A stretch of DNA of 64,000 nucleotides from Pseudozobellia thermophila (GCF_900141855.1 NZ_FQYU01000005.1:7790-71789), one strand, 5' to 3'. Counted from the stretch's first letter, positions 8,691 through 18,461 are shown. Numbers and translations are program-made. Notes: a model not told the origin generated them from the sequence alone.

Positions 8691-9968
8691 ATGAGTGATC
8701 ACAAATTTTCGACCAATGCATTGCATGCCGGCCATGATCCCGCCGAAACGGGAGGAACCAGGGCGGTGCCCATTTATCAAACGTCATCGTACGTGTTCAA
8801 CGATACCGACCATGCGGCCAACCTCTTTTCCTTGGCTGAACTTGGGTTTATCTATACCCGTTTGAACAACCCTACCAACGAGATCCTACAAAAAAGACTG
8901 GCCGCCGTCGAAGGCGGGATAGGGGCGGTCGTATTTTCATCGGGGGCCGCCGCCATTTCGACCGGGCTGATGACCTTGTTGAAGGCCGGCGACCATATCG
9001 TAGCTTCGAGTAGCCTTTACGGAGGTACGTTCAACCTGTTGAACGTAACGCTTCCCCGATTGGGGATCACCACCACATTTGTCGATGCGTCGGACCCTGC
9101 CAATTTCGAAAAGGCGGTACAGGACAATACCCGTGCCTTCTTTGTCGAATCTTTGGGCAACCCCAAACTTGATGTGCTCGACCTAAAGGCGATATCGGAA
9201 AAGGCAAAGGCGGCACAGGTGCCGTTTATCGTCGACAATACCGTGGCCACGCCCGCACTGTTGAACCCGATTGAGCACGGGGCGAATATCGTGATCCACT
9301 CCCTGACCAAGTACATTGGCGGGCAGGGTACCTCTTTGGGCGGTGCCATTATCGATGCCGGTACCTTTAACTGGGCCAACGGAAAATTCCCTGAATTTAC
9401 CGAGCCATCGGCCGGTTATCACGGTTTGGTCTATCACGAGGCCCTAGGTGCCGCTTCGTATACCTTTAAACTCATTTTGGAAGGATTGCGCGATTTCGGA
9501 GGAGCCTTGAGTCCGTTCAATGCCTTTCAGATCATTCAGGGCCTTGAGACCTTGGACGTTCGCGTAAAACAGCATAGTGCCAACGCCCTGGCCCTGGCAA
9601 CTTGGCTGGAAGGCCGGGAAGAGGTGGCCTGGGTAAACTATCCCGGTCTGAAGAGCAGCAAATACTACGACCTGGCACAACAGTACATGCCCAAAGGGCA
9701 GAGCGGTCTGGTAACCTTTGGGGTAAAAGGCGGTTTTGAGGCGGCCAAGAAAGTTACCGATGCCGCCAAAATATTCTCGCTGCTGGCCAATATCGGCGAT
9801 ACCAAGTCCTTGATTATCCACCCGGCAAGTACGACCCATCAACAGTTGAACGAAGCGCAACAGGCGGCCGCGGGCGTAAGCCAAGACCTGATCCGCCTGT
9901 CCGTTGGTCTCGAAGATATAGACGATCTGAAGGCCGATTTGGAAAATGCCTTCGCCTCCTTAAAGTAA
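8691..9968 (+). CDS. metY: O-acetylhomoserine sulfhydrylase
   Basis: 425 aa PLP enzyme of the Cys/Met metabolism family. It adds sulfide to O-acetylhomoserine to give homocysteine. The PLP lysine is in HSLTKYIGG (K207), SSGAAAISTG is at 83-92, and length and the TSSYVF segment (31-36) fit the MetY group. It is the first gene after the SAM-I riboswitch and heads a transcript with the MetX-ThrA fusion and the MetZ-like gene. The sulfide it needs would come from the sulfate reduction operon at 26-33 kb. Confidence 0.94.
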   Translation: MSDHKFSTNALHAGHDPAETGGTRAVPIYQTSSYVFNDTDHAANLFSLAELGFIYTRLNNPTNEILQKRLAAVEGGIGAVVFSSGAAAISTGLMTLLKAGDHIVASSSLYGGTFNLLNVTLPRLGITTTFVDASDPANFEKAVQDNTRAFFVESLGNPKLDVLDLKAISEKAKAAQVPFIVDNTVATPALLNPIEHGANIVIHSLTKYIGGQGTSLGGAIIDAGTFNWANGKFPEFTEPSAGYHGLVYHEALGAASYTFKLILEGLRDFGGALSPFNAFQIIQGLETLDVRVKQHSANALALATWLEGREEVAWVNYPGLKSSKYYDLAQQYMPKGQSGLVTFGVKGGFEAAKKVTDAAKIFSLLANIGDTKSLIIHPASTTHQQLNEAQQAAAGVSQDLIRLSVGLEDIDDLKADLENAFASLK

Positions 9969-9987
9969 AATTGGAATAAATGCTAAT

Positions 9988-10017
9988 AGGGCCCGCTCCC
10001 TTCTTGGGTTCGGGCCT
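9988..10017 (+). other. Intergenic hairpin between metY and the fusion gene
   Basis: AGGGCCCG (9988-9995, one bulged G) pairs with CGGGCCT (10011-10017), with an inner CCC/GGG (9998-10000/10006-10008). No T tail follows. It may tune downstream expression or mRNA decay. If real, it argues that the fusion gene starts at 10031 and not at the upstream in-frame ATG at 9980. Confidence 0.4.
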
Positions 10018-10030
10018 AATTGAACCACGT

Positions 10031-13000
10031 ATGCTTCATCATCTTAAATTAAAGAATTATACCACCCTGGGCAACGTAACCCAGGACATTGAGCTTTCGT
10101 ACCAGCTGTTCGGCCAAGAACTGCACAGCGCCCCTATTGTATTGGTCAACCATGCACTAACCGGTAACTCCAATGTAACCGGTGACGGCGGTTGGTGGTC
10201 TGCGCTCATAGGCGAAGGCAAATGCATAGACACCAGGAAGTATACCATTTTGTCGTTCAACATTCCCGGAAACGGCTATGACAAGTTCATTATAGAAAAC
10301 TACAAGGATTTTGTGGCGGGCGATATCGCCCGTATCTTTCTATGGGGCCTCGAACAGCTGCAGATTAAAAAATTGTATGCCATTATCGGCGGCTCCCTGG
10401 GTGGGGGTATCGCTTGGGAAATGGCGGCCCTCGACCCCAAGATTACCGAACACCTGATTCCCGTGGCGTCGGACTGGAAGTCTACCGATTGGTTGATCGC
10501 CAATTGCCAGATCCAAGAGCAGTTTTTGGTCAATTCGAAAAAACCCGTTCACGATGCCCGTATGCACGCCATGTTGTGCTACCGTACGCCGGAGTCGTTC
10601 AAGGAACGCTTTAAACGGAGTACCAACGAGGAACTCCAGGTCTTTAACGTAGAAAGTTGGTTGATGCACCACGGCGAAAAACTGCAAGAGCGCTTTCAGT
10701 TGTCGGCCTATAAGCTGATGAACCAGCTATTGAAGACCATCGATATTATGCGCGACGGCGACAAAAACTTTATCGAGCTTCAGAACAGCGATATGAACAT
10801 CCATATCGTCGGGGTAGATTCGGATCTGTTCTTTACCGCCAAGGAAAACAAGGAAACCTTTAAGCAACTGGCACAGGCGCAGAGCAACGTAACCTATGGC
10901 GAGGTGCACAGCCTGCACGGCCACGATGCCTTTTTGATCGAATTCGATCAGATGGAGCAACTCTTACTGCCCATATTTAGTCAAAACGGAAAGTCGAAAC
11001 GTTTAAAGGTATTGAAGTTCGGGGGAAAGTCGCTGGCCAATGGCGAAGGCTTGGGCAGGGTACTCGACATAGTTGCCCGCAAGGTGAACGAAGGCGAGAA
11101 CATTGCCGTGATCCTTTCGGCCCGTGGCAAGGCCACCGACCGGATCGAGGAGCTCTTGGACAAGGCCGCTTCGGGTAAGAACTACTACAAGGATTTTGAG
11201 GAGTTCGAAAAATACCAAAGGCATACCTTTAAAAACGTGAACCTGTCCGCAGAGTTCAAGGAGTTGGCCAAATTGCTCGAAGGGGTTTCCCTATTGGGCG
11301 ATTACAGCCCGAAAATTAAGGACCAGGCCCTGGCTTTTGGCGAACTCATTTCTGCCAAACTGGTGAGCAAACTATTGATAGGGCGAGGGGTATCGGCCGA
11401 ATTTGTCGATTCGCGTAAGTTGCTGAAGACCGACTCCAATTTTGGCGATGCCTCGGTCGACGAGGCCCGGTCAAAGGAAAATATCCTTAGGCATTTTGCG
11501 CACTTAGACCACGACACGGTGCCCGTTATTACCGGGTTTATCGCATCGAACGAACAAGGGGAGACCACCACCTTGGGCCGAAATGGAAGCAATTATTCGG
11601 CAGCCCTTTTTGCCAATTTTCTAAATGCGGACGAGCTTCAGAACTATACCCATGTCGACGGTATTTTTACGGCCAACCCCGATTTGGTGCCCGATGCCAG
11701 GCGAATAGCCAACCTTTCGTACGGCGAGGCGAATGAGCTGGCCAATTTTGGTGCCACCATATTGCACGCCAAGACCATCATCCCGCTTATCGAAAAGAAC
11801 ATTCCCCTGCGTATTCTTAACACCTTCAACGACGATAACGAGGGTACCCTGATCAGCGCCAAGACCACTAAGGGGGGCATAAAATCCCTGTCGGTCATTG
11901 AAAACGTTTCCCTGATCAACTTGGAGGGGAGGGGACTCCTCGGCAAGGTGGGTATAGACGCACGGATTTTCAGGGCGCTCGAACAGAACAACATCAGTGT
12001 GAGCATCGTTTCACAAGGCTCGTCGGAGCGCGGTATCGGCCTGGTGGTCGATTCCGACAAGGCCTTTAGGGCCAAGAAGGCCCTCGATGCCGAATTTGCC
12101 GGCGATTACCGATCCAAAGACATCAATATGATCACCGTACTCGATGAGGTATCGGTCATATCGGTGGTAGGGCAGGACCTAAGCACCTTCCACAAGCCCT
12201 TCAATGCCTTGATCAAAAACCAGATCGTTCCCTTGTTGTTCAATAACACGGTTTCGGGAAAGAACGTAAGCCTAGTGGTCAAAAAATCGGACCTGCACAA
12301 GGCGCTTAACGTGATGCACGGACAGATATTCGGCATCAGCAAGAAGGTGAACCTGGCCATTTTCGGCCACGGCAACGTGGGAGGAACCTTGATCGGACAG
12401 ATCCTGCGCTCGAAGAAGACCATCGAAGAACGAAAGGGCATCGACCTGAACGTATTTGCGGTTGCCAACTCAAGGCAGTTGCTGTTGGAGAAGAAGGGAA
12501 TTTCGAAAAACTGGAAAAAGGCCCTGGAGGAAAAGGGCGAGGCCTATAGCTATCGAAAGGTTATCGACTACGCCAAAAAGCATCATTTGGAAAACCTGAT
12601 CGCCGTCGACAATACCGCCAACGAGGATTTTGTCGCCCATTATTTTGAGTTGGTGGAAAACGGTTTCGACCTCGTGTCTTCCAACAAAATAGCGAACACG
12701 CTCAGGTTCGATTTTTACAAGCTGCTGCGCGAGGAATTGGCCAAACACCAAAAACAATACCTGTATGAAACCAATGTGGGGGCGGGCCTTCCCCTGATAG
12801 ATACGATAAAGCTATTGCACCTTTCAGGCGAGAACATCACCCGGATCAAAGGAGTGTTTTCGGGGTCGCTCAGCTATATCTTCAATACCTTTTCCGAAGC
12901 GGACCAACCTTTTTCGGCCATTTTAAGGGAGGCGATGAAGAAGGGCTATACCGAGCCTGATGCCAGGGAAGACCTCTCGGGCAACGATGTGGGCAGAAAA

Positions 13001-13417
13001 CTGTTGATCTTAGCCAGGGAACTCGATCTGGGCAACGAGTTTTCCGATATCGAGATCGATAACCTGATTCCCGAGGAATTGCGGGAAGGAACGGTCGACG
13101 ATTTTCTGGGACGACTTGATGTCTTGGACGAAAAGTTCAAGCAGATCAAAACAAACCAAAAGCCCGGTCACGTGCTGAGGTATGTGGGCGATCTGCACGG
13201 CGACCTTCAAAAGGAGAAAGGTATTTTGGAAGTTAAATTGATCTCGGTGCCCAAGGAAAGTGCTTTGGGCCAAGTAAAAGGGTCCGATTCCATTATCGAA
13301 ATTTATACCGAATCCTATGGAGAAAACCCATTGGTGATCCAAGGTGCAGGGGCCGGTGCGGCGGTAACCGCCCGCGGAGTGTTCGGCGATATTTTGAGAA
13401 TAGCCGAGAAGGGATAG
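10031..13417 (+). CDS. thrA: Fusion: MetX-like acyltransferase + aspartokinase + homoserine dehydrogenase
   Basis: 1128 aa from this start. Residues 1-320 are an alpha/beta-hydrolase like homoserine O-acetyltransferase, with HALTG (41-45), nucleophile S122 in GGSLGGG, D265 and H298 in GHDAFL. Residues 325-770 are an aspartokinase (KFGGKS at 329-334) with ACT-like regulatory repeats near 620-765. Residues 773-1125 are homoserine dehydrogenase with the NAD(P) motif FGHGNVGG near 778. Together they cover phosphorylation of aspartate, reduction to homoserine and its acetylation, feeding MetY. The MetX part is short and lacks the usual GGCxGSTGP segment after the WW motif. The invariant Thr of KFGGTS is Lys here. 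An in-frame ATG at 9980 exists, but its extra 17 residues come from a hairpin. SAM-I control through read-through is likely. Confidence 0.93.
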   Translation: MLHHLKLKNYTTLGNVTQDIELSYQLFGQELHSAPIVLVNHALTGNSNVTGDGGWWSALIGEGKCIDTRKYTILSFNIPGNGYDKFIIENYKDFVAGDIARIFLWGLEQLQIKKLYAIIGGSLGGGIAWEMAALDPKITEHLIPVASDWKSTDWLIANCQIQEQFLVNSKKPVHDARMHAMLCYRTPESFKERFKRSTNEELQVFNVESWLMHHGEKLQERFQLSAYKLMNQLLKTIDIMRDGDKNFIELQNSDMNIHIVGVDSDLFFTAKENKETFKQLAQAQSNVTYGEVHSLHGHDAFLIEFDQMEQLLLPIFSQNGKSKRLKVLKFGGKSLANGEGLGRVLDIVARKVNEGENIAVILSARGKATDRIEELLDKAASGKNYYKDFEEFEKYQRHTFKNVNLSAEFKELAKLLEGVSLLGDYSPKIKDQALAFGELISAKLVSKLLIGRGVSAEFVDSRKLLKTDSNFGDASVDEARSKENILRHFAHLDHDTVPVITGFIASNEQGETTTLGRNGSNYSAALFANFLNADELQNYTHVDGIFTANPDLVPDARRIANLSYGEANELANFGATILHAKTIIPLIEKNIPLRILNTFNDDNEGTLISAKTTKGGIKSLSVIENVSLINLEGRGLLGKVGIDARIFRALEQNNISVSIVSQGSSERGIGLVVDSDKAFRAKKALDAEFAGDYRSKDINMITVLDEVSVISVVGQDLSTFHKPFNALIKNQIVPLLFNNTVSGKNVSLVVKKSDLHKALNVMHGQIFGISKKVNLAIFGHGNVGGTLIGQILRSKKTIEERKGIDLNVFAVANSRQLLLEKKGISKNWKKALEEKGEAYSYRKVIDYAKKHHLENLIAVDNTANEDFVAHYFELVENGFDLVSSNKIANTLRFDFYKLLREELAKHQKQYLYETNVGAGLPLIDTIKLLHLSGENITRIKGVFSGSLSYIFNTFSEADQPFSAILREAMKKGYTEPDAREDLSGNDVGRKLLILARELDLGNEFSDIEIDNLIPEELREGTVDDFLGRLDVLDEKFKQIKTNQKPGHVLRYVGDLHGDLQKEKGILEVKLISVPKESALGQVKGSDSIIEIYTESYGENPLVIQGAGAGAAVTARGVFGDILRIAEKG

Positions 13418-13459
13418 TCAATAGAAGAAGCGGCCGTTAGGTCGATAATAACAAATACA

Positions 13460-14623
13460 ATGAACCGAAAATTTGAAACAAACGCTATACGTACGCAATT
13501 AAAGAGGTCCGATAACCTGGAACATTCGGTACCCATGTATGTCACCTCCAGTTTTGTGTTCGAGGATGCCGAGGATATGAGGGCCTCTTTCGCCGAGGAG
13601 AAGGAACGCAACGTGTATTCGCGCTATTCGAATCCGAATACCTCCGAATTTGTTGAAAAGGTCTGCCAGATGGAAGTTGCCGAGGCAGGGTTTGCCTTTG
13701 CATCGGGTATGGCGGCGGTATTCTCGACATTGGCCGCCCTTCTGGACAGTGGCGACCACGTATTGTCGGCACGGAGCATTTTTGGGTCTACCCATTCCTT
13801 GTTCACCAACTTCTTTCCGAAGTGGAACATCGACCACACCTATTTTAAGATCGATGACCTAGACGGGATAGAGGCCTTGGTTACCCCGAAGACCAAAATT
13901 ATTTATGCGGAGTCCCCTACCAATCCGGGTGTCGATATCCTCGATCTGGAGGCCCTGGGAAAGATAGCCAAAAAACACAATTTGATCTTGGTGGTCGACA
14001 ATTGTTTTGCTTCGCCCTATTTGCAACAGCCGATCAAGTTCGGGGCGGATCTGGTCATCCACTCCGGAACGAAACTAATGGACGGGCAAGGGCGTGTGCT
14101 GGCCGGTATTACCGTTGGAAAAAGGGAATTGGTCGACAAGGTGTACCGTTTTTCCCGGATTACCGGGCCGGCATTGTCTCCCTTTAACGCCTGGGTACTT
14201 TCAAAAAGCTTGGAAACCTTGGCCGTTCGGGTCGACCGCCACTGCGACAACGCCCTGAAGTTGGCCGAGTTTTTGGAAAGCAACGATAAGGTAAACTGGG
14301 TAAAATATCCATTCCTAAAATCGCATCCCCAGTATACAATCGCCAAAAAGCAGATGAAGGCAGGTGGCTGCGTGGTCGCCTTTGAGGTAAAGGGCGGATT
14401 GGAAGCCGGTCAAAAGTTTTTCAATTCCATCAAAATGCTATCCTTGTCGGCCAATTTGGGCGATTCGCGAAGTATCGTTACGCATCCGGCGTCGACGACC
14501 CATAGCAAGCTATCGGTCGCGGAACGGGCGGAAACCGGAATATCTGACGGTATGGTACGGGTTTCGGTCGGATTGGAGCATATCGACGACATTATCGCCG
14601 ATATTTCGCAGGCCTTGGGTTAA
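13460..14623 (+). CDS. MetZ-like O-succinyl/acetylhomoserine sulfhydrylase or cystathionine gamma-synthase
   Basis: 387 aa PLP enzyme of the Cys/Met metabolism family. The PLP lysine is K205 in HSGTKLMDGQGR, and the SRYSNPN segment (54-60) is typical. The GTKLMDGQGR stretch is closest to MetZ-type enzymes. It would make homocysteine or cystathionine from an activated homoserine. It lies 42 nt after the fusion gene on the same strand and is probably the last gene of the SAM-I-controlled transcript. Having both MetY and a MetZ-like enzyme suggests two sulfur donors or two acyl substrates; sequence alone cannot decide. Confidence 0.87.
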   Translation: MNRKFETNAIRTQLKRSDNLEHSVPMYVTSSFVFEDAEDMRASFAEEKERNVYSRYSNPNTSEFVEKVCQMEVAEAGFAFASGMAAVFSTLAALLDSGDHVLSARSIFGSTHSLFTNFFPKWNIDHTYFKIDDLDGIEALVTPKTKIIYAESPTNPGVDILDLEALGKIAKKHNLILVVDNCFASPYLQQPIKFGADLVIHSGTKLMDGQGRVLAGITVGKRELVDKVYRFSRITGPALSPFNAWVLSKSLETLAVRVDRHCDNALKLAEFLESNDKVNWVKYPFLKSHPQYTIAKKQMKAGGCVVAFEVKGGLEAGQKFFNSIKMLSLSANLGDSRSIVTHPASTTHSKLSVAERAETGISDGMVRVSVGLEHIDDIIADISQALG

Positions 14624-14732
14624 GGGGAGGCCAGGGCCAATACCCTTAGGGTGCCCAGAACGACGGTCGGGATAAACCCAGGGCAATTGCCCTTTGTTTT
14701 CAAGTGTCCCTGATAGGGGCCGACCCTGAACG

Positions 14733-15440
14733 CTATTCTATTTTGAATTCAAAGACAGGTGATCGGGAACTGGACCCATTTTTATCTTTGGTAATTACGC
14801 TCCAGTAATAAACTGTTCCGCTTTTCAAGGCTATCCCCTTTATGCTGGTATTACTTGTATTCGCGAGAAACTGGCTCGGGGGATTGTTGGTGTCGAGATA
14901 CAGGTCGTACGAAGCAATATCGTCATCGACATCGCTCCCCTTCCAACTTAAGGTTACAGGGGAAGGTACGCTGGAGCCCATGGAGGGGGCGGTTATATCG
15001 GCCGGAAAGGGGGCGTAGTTATCCTCACCTTCACCCGAACTGTAAAACTTCCAGGTTTCGCTGCTGGCCTTGGTAGGGCTTTGGTTCGAGTTTGAAATTA
15101 CGCTCCAAGAATAGGGGGTATTCCTTAAAATGGTCAAGGCAATCGAAGTGTCCGAGGTTTGGTGTTCGCTTACCTCATCGGTTGCCAGGTTTTTTAAGAC
15201 CAATATGTAATTGTCGGTATGGGCAGAGGGCTCCCATTCAAACCTAACCCGGGTTTGGGTAGGGGAGATGACGTCTCCTTGGTAACAGGCTTCGTCCTTT
15301 TTCGGAAAGAGCAACACCGAACTTTTCGGTGCGGGGGCTTCCCCCGGGAGGGGCTCTCCATCGCTATCCCCATTACTACAGCCCAATAATAGGGCGCTCA
15401 AGATAAGAAAGCAGGGTTTTGCAAGGCTATTGGCGGTCAT
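14733..15440 (-). CDS. Lipoprotein with two fibronectin III-like domains
   Basis: 235 aa. A lipobox (LLLGC) puts the lipidated Cys at residue 21, so the mature protein starts CSNGDSDGE, an acidic run common in Bacteroidota surface lipoproteins. Two beta-sandwich repeats follow, each with the TxYxWSVI pattern (near 111-116 and 206-211) seen in fibronectin III-like modules. Its start overlaps the stop of the beta-helix gene by 4 bp (15437-15440), so the two are co-translated. A role in binding or presenting the same polysaccharide is possible but not shown. Confidence 0.8.
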   Translation of the reverse strand: MTANSLAKPCFLILSALLLGCSNGDSDGEPLPGEAPAPKSSVLLFPKKDEACYQGDVISPTQTRVRFEWEPSAHTDNYILVLKNLATDEVSEHQTSDTSIALTILRNTPYSWSVISNSNQSPTKASSETWKFYSSGEGEDNYAPFPADITAPSMGSSVPSPVTLSWKGSDVDDDIASYDLYLDTNNPPSQFLANTSNTSIKGIALKSGTVYYWSVITKDKNGSSSRSPVFEFKIE

Positions 15441-18178
15441 TGCTTGATGATTTTGGCTTGTGAGTTGATGTTGTCCGAACTTATCTTAAGAAAATACATT
15501 CCAGAACTTAGGTGTCCGACATCGAGTGCAAGCGTTTTGTCGTTTATGGTTTCGGTCTTGTTTACGACTACCTTTCCGGTGGAGGAAATTAACCAAAGGG
15601 AGACCATAGATTGGATAGGTCTTGGGAAGGCTATGGTCAACTGGTTTTCTACCTCATTGGGGAAAACGGTAATGTGGTCCGATACATCGATCGTTTTTTC
15701 GAACCTTCCTTGGCAATTTTTATCGGTGTACACCGAAAGCTCGTTCGGTCCTTCGGAGAGATCTAAGGTAATCTGGCTTGAATCGGTGGTCGTGGTCTTT
15801 CCGTTGAGGTTTATATTGTAATGGGTACTGCCGTCCAAGTTTAGGGTCACTTGTTTTTTGGTGTTGTCGATTGTCGATGAGACGGTTAGTCCTTCAGGTT
15901 CCTTTATCGATACCTCATAGCATTGTTCAAAGTCGGCATCGGCCGCAGTGCTGATGCAAAGGGTGTAATTTCCGGCGGCCAAACCGGTGAAGGAAGTTCC
16001 GGAGGTAAAGTCCTTTTCTGCCCCGGTCTCCATGATTCTTCCCTTAAACTGAAGGGATGGCGCTGCGGATGTAATGGAGATGATACCGTCATCGTTGGTA
16101 CTGCACGATTCATCTGTTCCTTTTACCCTGAAATTGTCTGCGGGCAGGCTGAATATTTGACATCCTTTGGTATTCACCGTGGCCCCTAGGGGTGTATTGG
16201 GGCATTGGTCGTCCGCGTTGCCGACCCCGTCGGCATCGGTGTCATTGGGATCGAATGCGATACAGTTTTCTCCCGGAAGTCCGTAGCAACCTAGGCTCGT
16301 AGGTCCGAATTTGGGCTCCCAGGTAATGCCGGTATCCCAAGAATCGCCACCATGTTCGTAGGCACCGATATCGGGTTTGTCGCCACTAAACCCATCTGTG
16401 ATTCCGGGTATTTCCCGCCCTTGGTCGATAGGGGAAGTACCCGGTTTTAGTTTGAAATCGCCATTGTCGGCACCGACAAAAACATCTGCGGTAACCACTA
16501 AATTATGCTGTTTGTCGGATTGAGGTTCCCAATTCGGATCGCTTCCGAGGTTGTTCCAGACCCGAACGTTCGAGAACGAGGTTCCTTCTTTGTGCCATGC
16601 CCCCATAACCTCGGAACCGTTCCATAAAGTGTTGTTGAAAATATCGATATCGGTGCCGTTCCAGTTGATCTGTACGCTCGTCCATTCGGTATTCGAAACG
16701 ACGTTGTGGTGCACCACAAATCCCGCGGCATTGTTGTCCAAATAGATTCCTGCGGCTTTATATTTGCTTCCTCCAGAAGCGGTATCGTGGAACCAATTGT
16801 GGTGGATTTCGGTGGTGTACTGCGGACCTACCGTATAGAAAAGGGCGCAATCGTCGGCTATAAGGTTGCTTTGGGAAACGTCGTTATAGGAAAACTCATT
16901 GTCGGAACCGTTGTATTGAATGGCGTCCCTACCTCCCCTGAAGACGGTATTGTTCTTGACCAGGGTATGGTTAATGCCCCTTACGACAAGGGGGGCGTCG
17001 TAAAAACCCAGGAAATTGCAATCGTGGATGTAGTTGTCGATGATTTGGTGGTCGTTGCCCCTTACGACCAGGCCGGCACCGGCGTTGAAGGCGATCTCGC
17101 ATTTTTCGATCCTGTTGTTCGATCCCTGTACATGTATATTGGCCTTGTTGGTTCGCGAGCTATCGGTAATCCCTTGGGTATGGTTTCCATATAGGGAAGT
17201 TACCCCGTAAAGTACGTTGTGGGTTGTTAGGCTGTTCGGGTTGGTGCCCCACCACGTTGAGCTGTCCTCCATATTGATGCTTCCTCCAAAAACCGCAAGA
17301 TTGCGTATTTCAATGTACTGTTTGTCCTTAAGGTTGATCGTTTCCAAACGACGTCTCATTTTTACCTGGCCATCTTCCGGGGCCTTGCCGTTGGGCAGCT
17401 GTACGTAAAGCGTCTGGGTCGACTCTTCGTAGTACCACTCGTTTTGGTAGTCTAGGGCCTCCTTTGCCCCTTCTAGATAAAAGTCGCCTAGATCTGCCGG
17501 GGCGTGAAATGTTCTGACCCATGTTTCATTGGCAGTGGTGGTCAGGTCGAAGTTTACCCTGCCGGAAGAACTACCGGTTATGGTCCTTTTCCAGGCCAAC
17601 CAACCGCTGCCGGGCTTGTCGCCGTAAAACCAGACCGCCCCGCCGCTCCAGTCAATTCCGGGAATCGATGCTTCCGTCAAATAGGCGCCGTTGACAACAT
17701 CGCCATTGCTGCCCCCCGTATTTCTCAAGGTTCCAAGGGCAAAGGGATCGGCGTCCGTTTTGTTGGGCCATCTGGCGAGATCCAAGGCCGTTTCGTCGTG
17801 CATTACAAAGTTTTCCTGTCCCAAAGAGGGAAAGGGCACGGTCGTCTTGTATATGGAACCGCCATCGTGGGTCCAACCCGATAGGGCTTCCATGGCCGAG
17901 ATGACCACTTTTTCACCGGGATACGACTGGAAAACGATGGGCTGGCCCGGACTCCCGGAATTCAAAGGGGCCAAAGTTTCTTCATAAGTGCCTTCCCTAA
18001 TAAAGACGACATCACCGGCGACCGCTACACTGGCCGCTTTCGCAATGGTCAAATAGGGTAGCTCCAACGTACCGGGGTTGTTGTCATCCCCGTTCTTGGC
18101 AACGTAGATGTCCCTGGCAAATGAACCAGTGGCCACTAAGCAAATAAGGGCCAAAAGATAGTTCTGTTTTAGTGACAT
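15437..18178 (-). CDS. Secreted right-handed beta-helix protein with T9SS sorting domain
   Basis: 913 aa from the start at MSLKQNYLLA. Signal peptide about 1-21 (ends SFARD). The next ~600 residues show DUF1565 and beta-helix features: AKNGDDNNPGTLELPYLTI, then repeated N-x-[IV]-x-x-N-x-[IV] rungs, as in polysaccharide lyases and related enzymes. A thrombospondin type 3 segment (DPNDTDADGVGNADDQCP) follows, and the last ~75 residues (from VFPNEVENQL) are a type A T9SS C-terminal domain. It is thus exported and released or anchored at the surface. Catalysis is not proven. A longer frame up to 18259 is open, but the promoter at 18215-18246 lies inside it. Confidence 0.85.
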   Translation of the reverse strand: MSLKQNYLLALICLVATGSFARDIYVAKNGDDNNPGTLELPYLTIAKAASVAVAGDVVFIREGTYEETLAPLNSGSPGQPIVFQSYPGEKVVISAMEALSGWTHDGGSIYKTTVPFPSLGQENFVMHDETALDLARWPNKTDADPFALGTLRNTGGSNGDVVNGAYLTEASIPGIDWSGGAVWFYGDKPGSGWLAWKRTITGSSSGRVNFDLTTTANETWVRTFHAPADLGDFYLEGAKEALDYQNEWYYEESTQTLYVQLPNGKAPEDGQVKMRRRLETINLKDKQYIEIRNLAVFGGSINMEDSSTWWGTNPNSLTTHNVLYGVTSLYGNHTQGITDSSRTNKANIHVQGSNNRIEKCEIAFNAGAGLVVRGNDHQIIDNYIHDCNFLGFYDAPLVVRGINHTLVKNNTVFRGGRDAIQYNGSDNEFSYNDVSQSNLIADDCALFYTVGPQYTTEIHHNWFHDTASGGSKYKAAGIYLDNNAAGFVVHHNVVSNTEWTSVQINWNGTDIDIFNNTLWNGSEVMGAWHKEGTSFSNVRVWNNLGSDPNWEPQSDKQHNLVVTADVFVGADNGDFKLKPGTSPIDQGREIPGITDGFSGDKPDIGAYEHGGDSWDTGITWEPKFGPTSLGCYGLPGENCIAFDPNDTDADGVGNADDQCPNTPLGATVNTKGCQIFSLPADNFRVKGTDESCSTNDDGIISITSAAPSLQFKGRIMETGAEKDFTSGTSFTGLAAGNYTLCISTAADADFEQCYEVSIKEPEGLTVSSTIDNTKKQVTLNLDGSTHYNINLNGKTTTTDSSQITLDLSEGPNELSVYTDKNCQGRFEKTIDVSDHITVFPNEVENQLTIAFPRPIQSMVSLWLISSTGKVVVNKTETINDKTLALDVGHLSSGMYFLKISSDNINSQAKIIKQ

Positions 18179-18214
18179 GGTAATGGGTTTAGGTTTTCGA
18201 ATTATTCTTTGACC

Positions 18215-18246
18215 CAAATCTATTCGAATGGCAGGTTGCCTCAAAA
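18215..18246 (-). promoter_or_regulatory. Promoter of the beta-helix gene
   Basis: Read on the minus strand, TTTTG (18246-18242) and TAGATTTG (18222-18215) are 19 nt apart and match the Bacteroidota consensus. Transcription would begin near 18208, about 30 nt before the ATG at 18178. Confidence 0.6.
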
Positions 18247-18422
18247 GGCAAATGATCAAATGGCTGCAACAAATGGTTAACTATCAACGTTGTGTACCGT
18301 TTTTTTTAAGTGTTTTTCGCCTTCGTTCTGGCCCATTGTCGACCTAAAACGGTACAGGGACGGGCGTAATGATCGAGGTGGTTTTTGACCTTTTCAAAGG
18401 CAGAACTGTAAGGTTGGAGGGA

Positions 18423-18461
18423 AAACAAAAAAAGCTTCCCGAAGGAAGCTTTTTTTGTTTT
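18423..18461 (-). terminator. Strong bidirectional terminator
   Basis: AAACAAAAAAAGCTTCC, a CGAA loop, then the exact complement gives a 17-bp stem flanked by A and T runs on both sides. It works in either direction. On the minus strand it lies 24 nt after the stop of the decayed frame, as expected for that gene's original terminator. Confidence 0.8.

Noticed and set aside
8507-8698. 63-codon frame starting inside the SAM-I riboswitch before metY
   Set aside because: It runs through the aptamer core and has no family features; the RNA explains the conservation.
9980-10030. Upstream ATG extension of the MetX-ThrA fusion
   Set aside because: The extra 17 residues are encoded by a hairpin, and the protein family starts at MLHHLKLKN.
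18179-18259. N-terminal extension of the beta-helix protein
   Set aside because: The extension contains the predicted promoter, and the signal peptide begins at the downstream Met.
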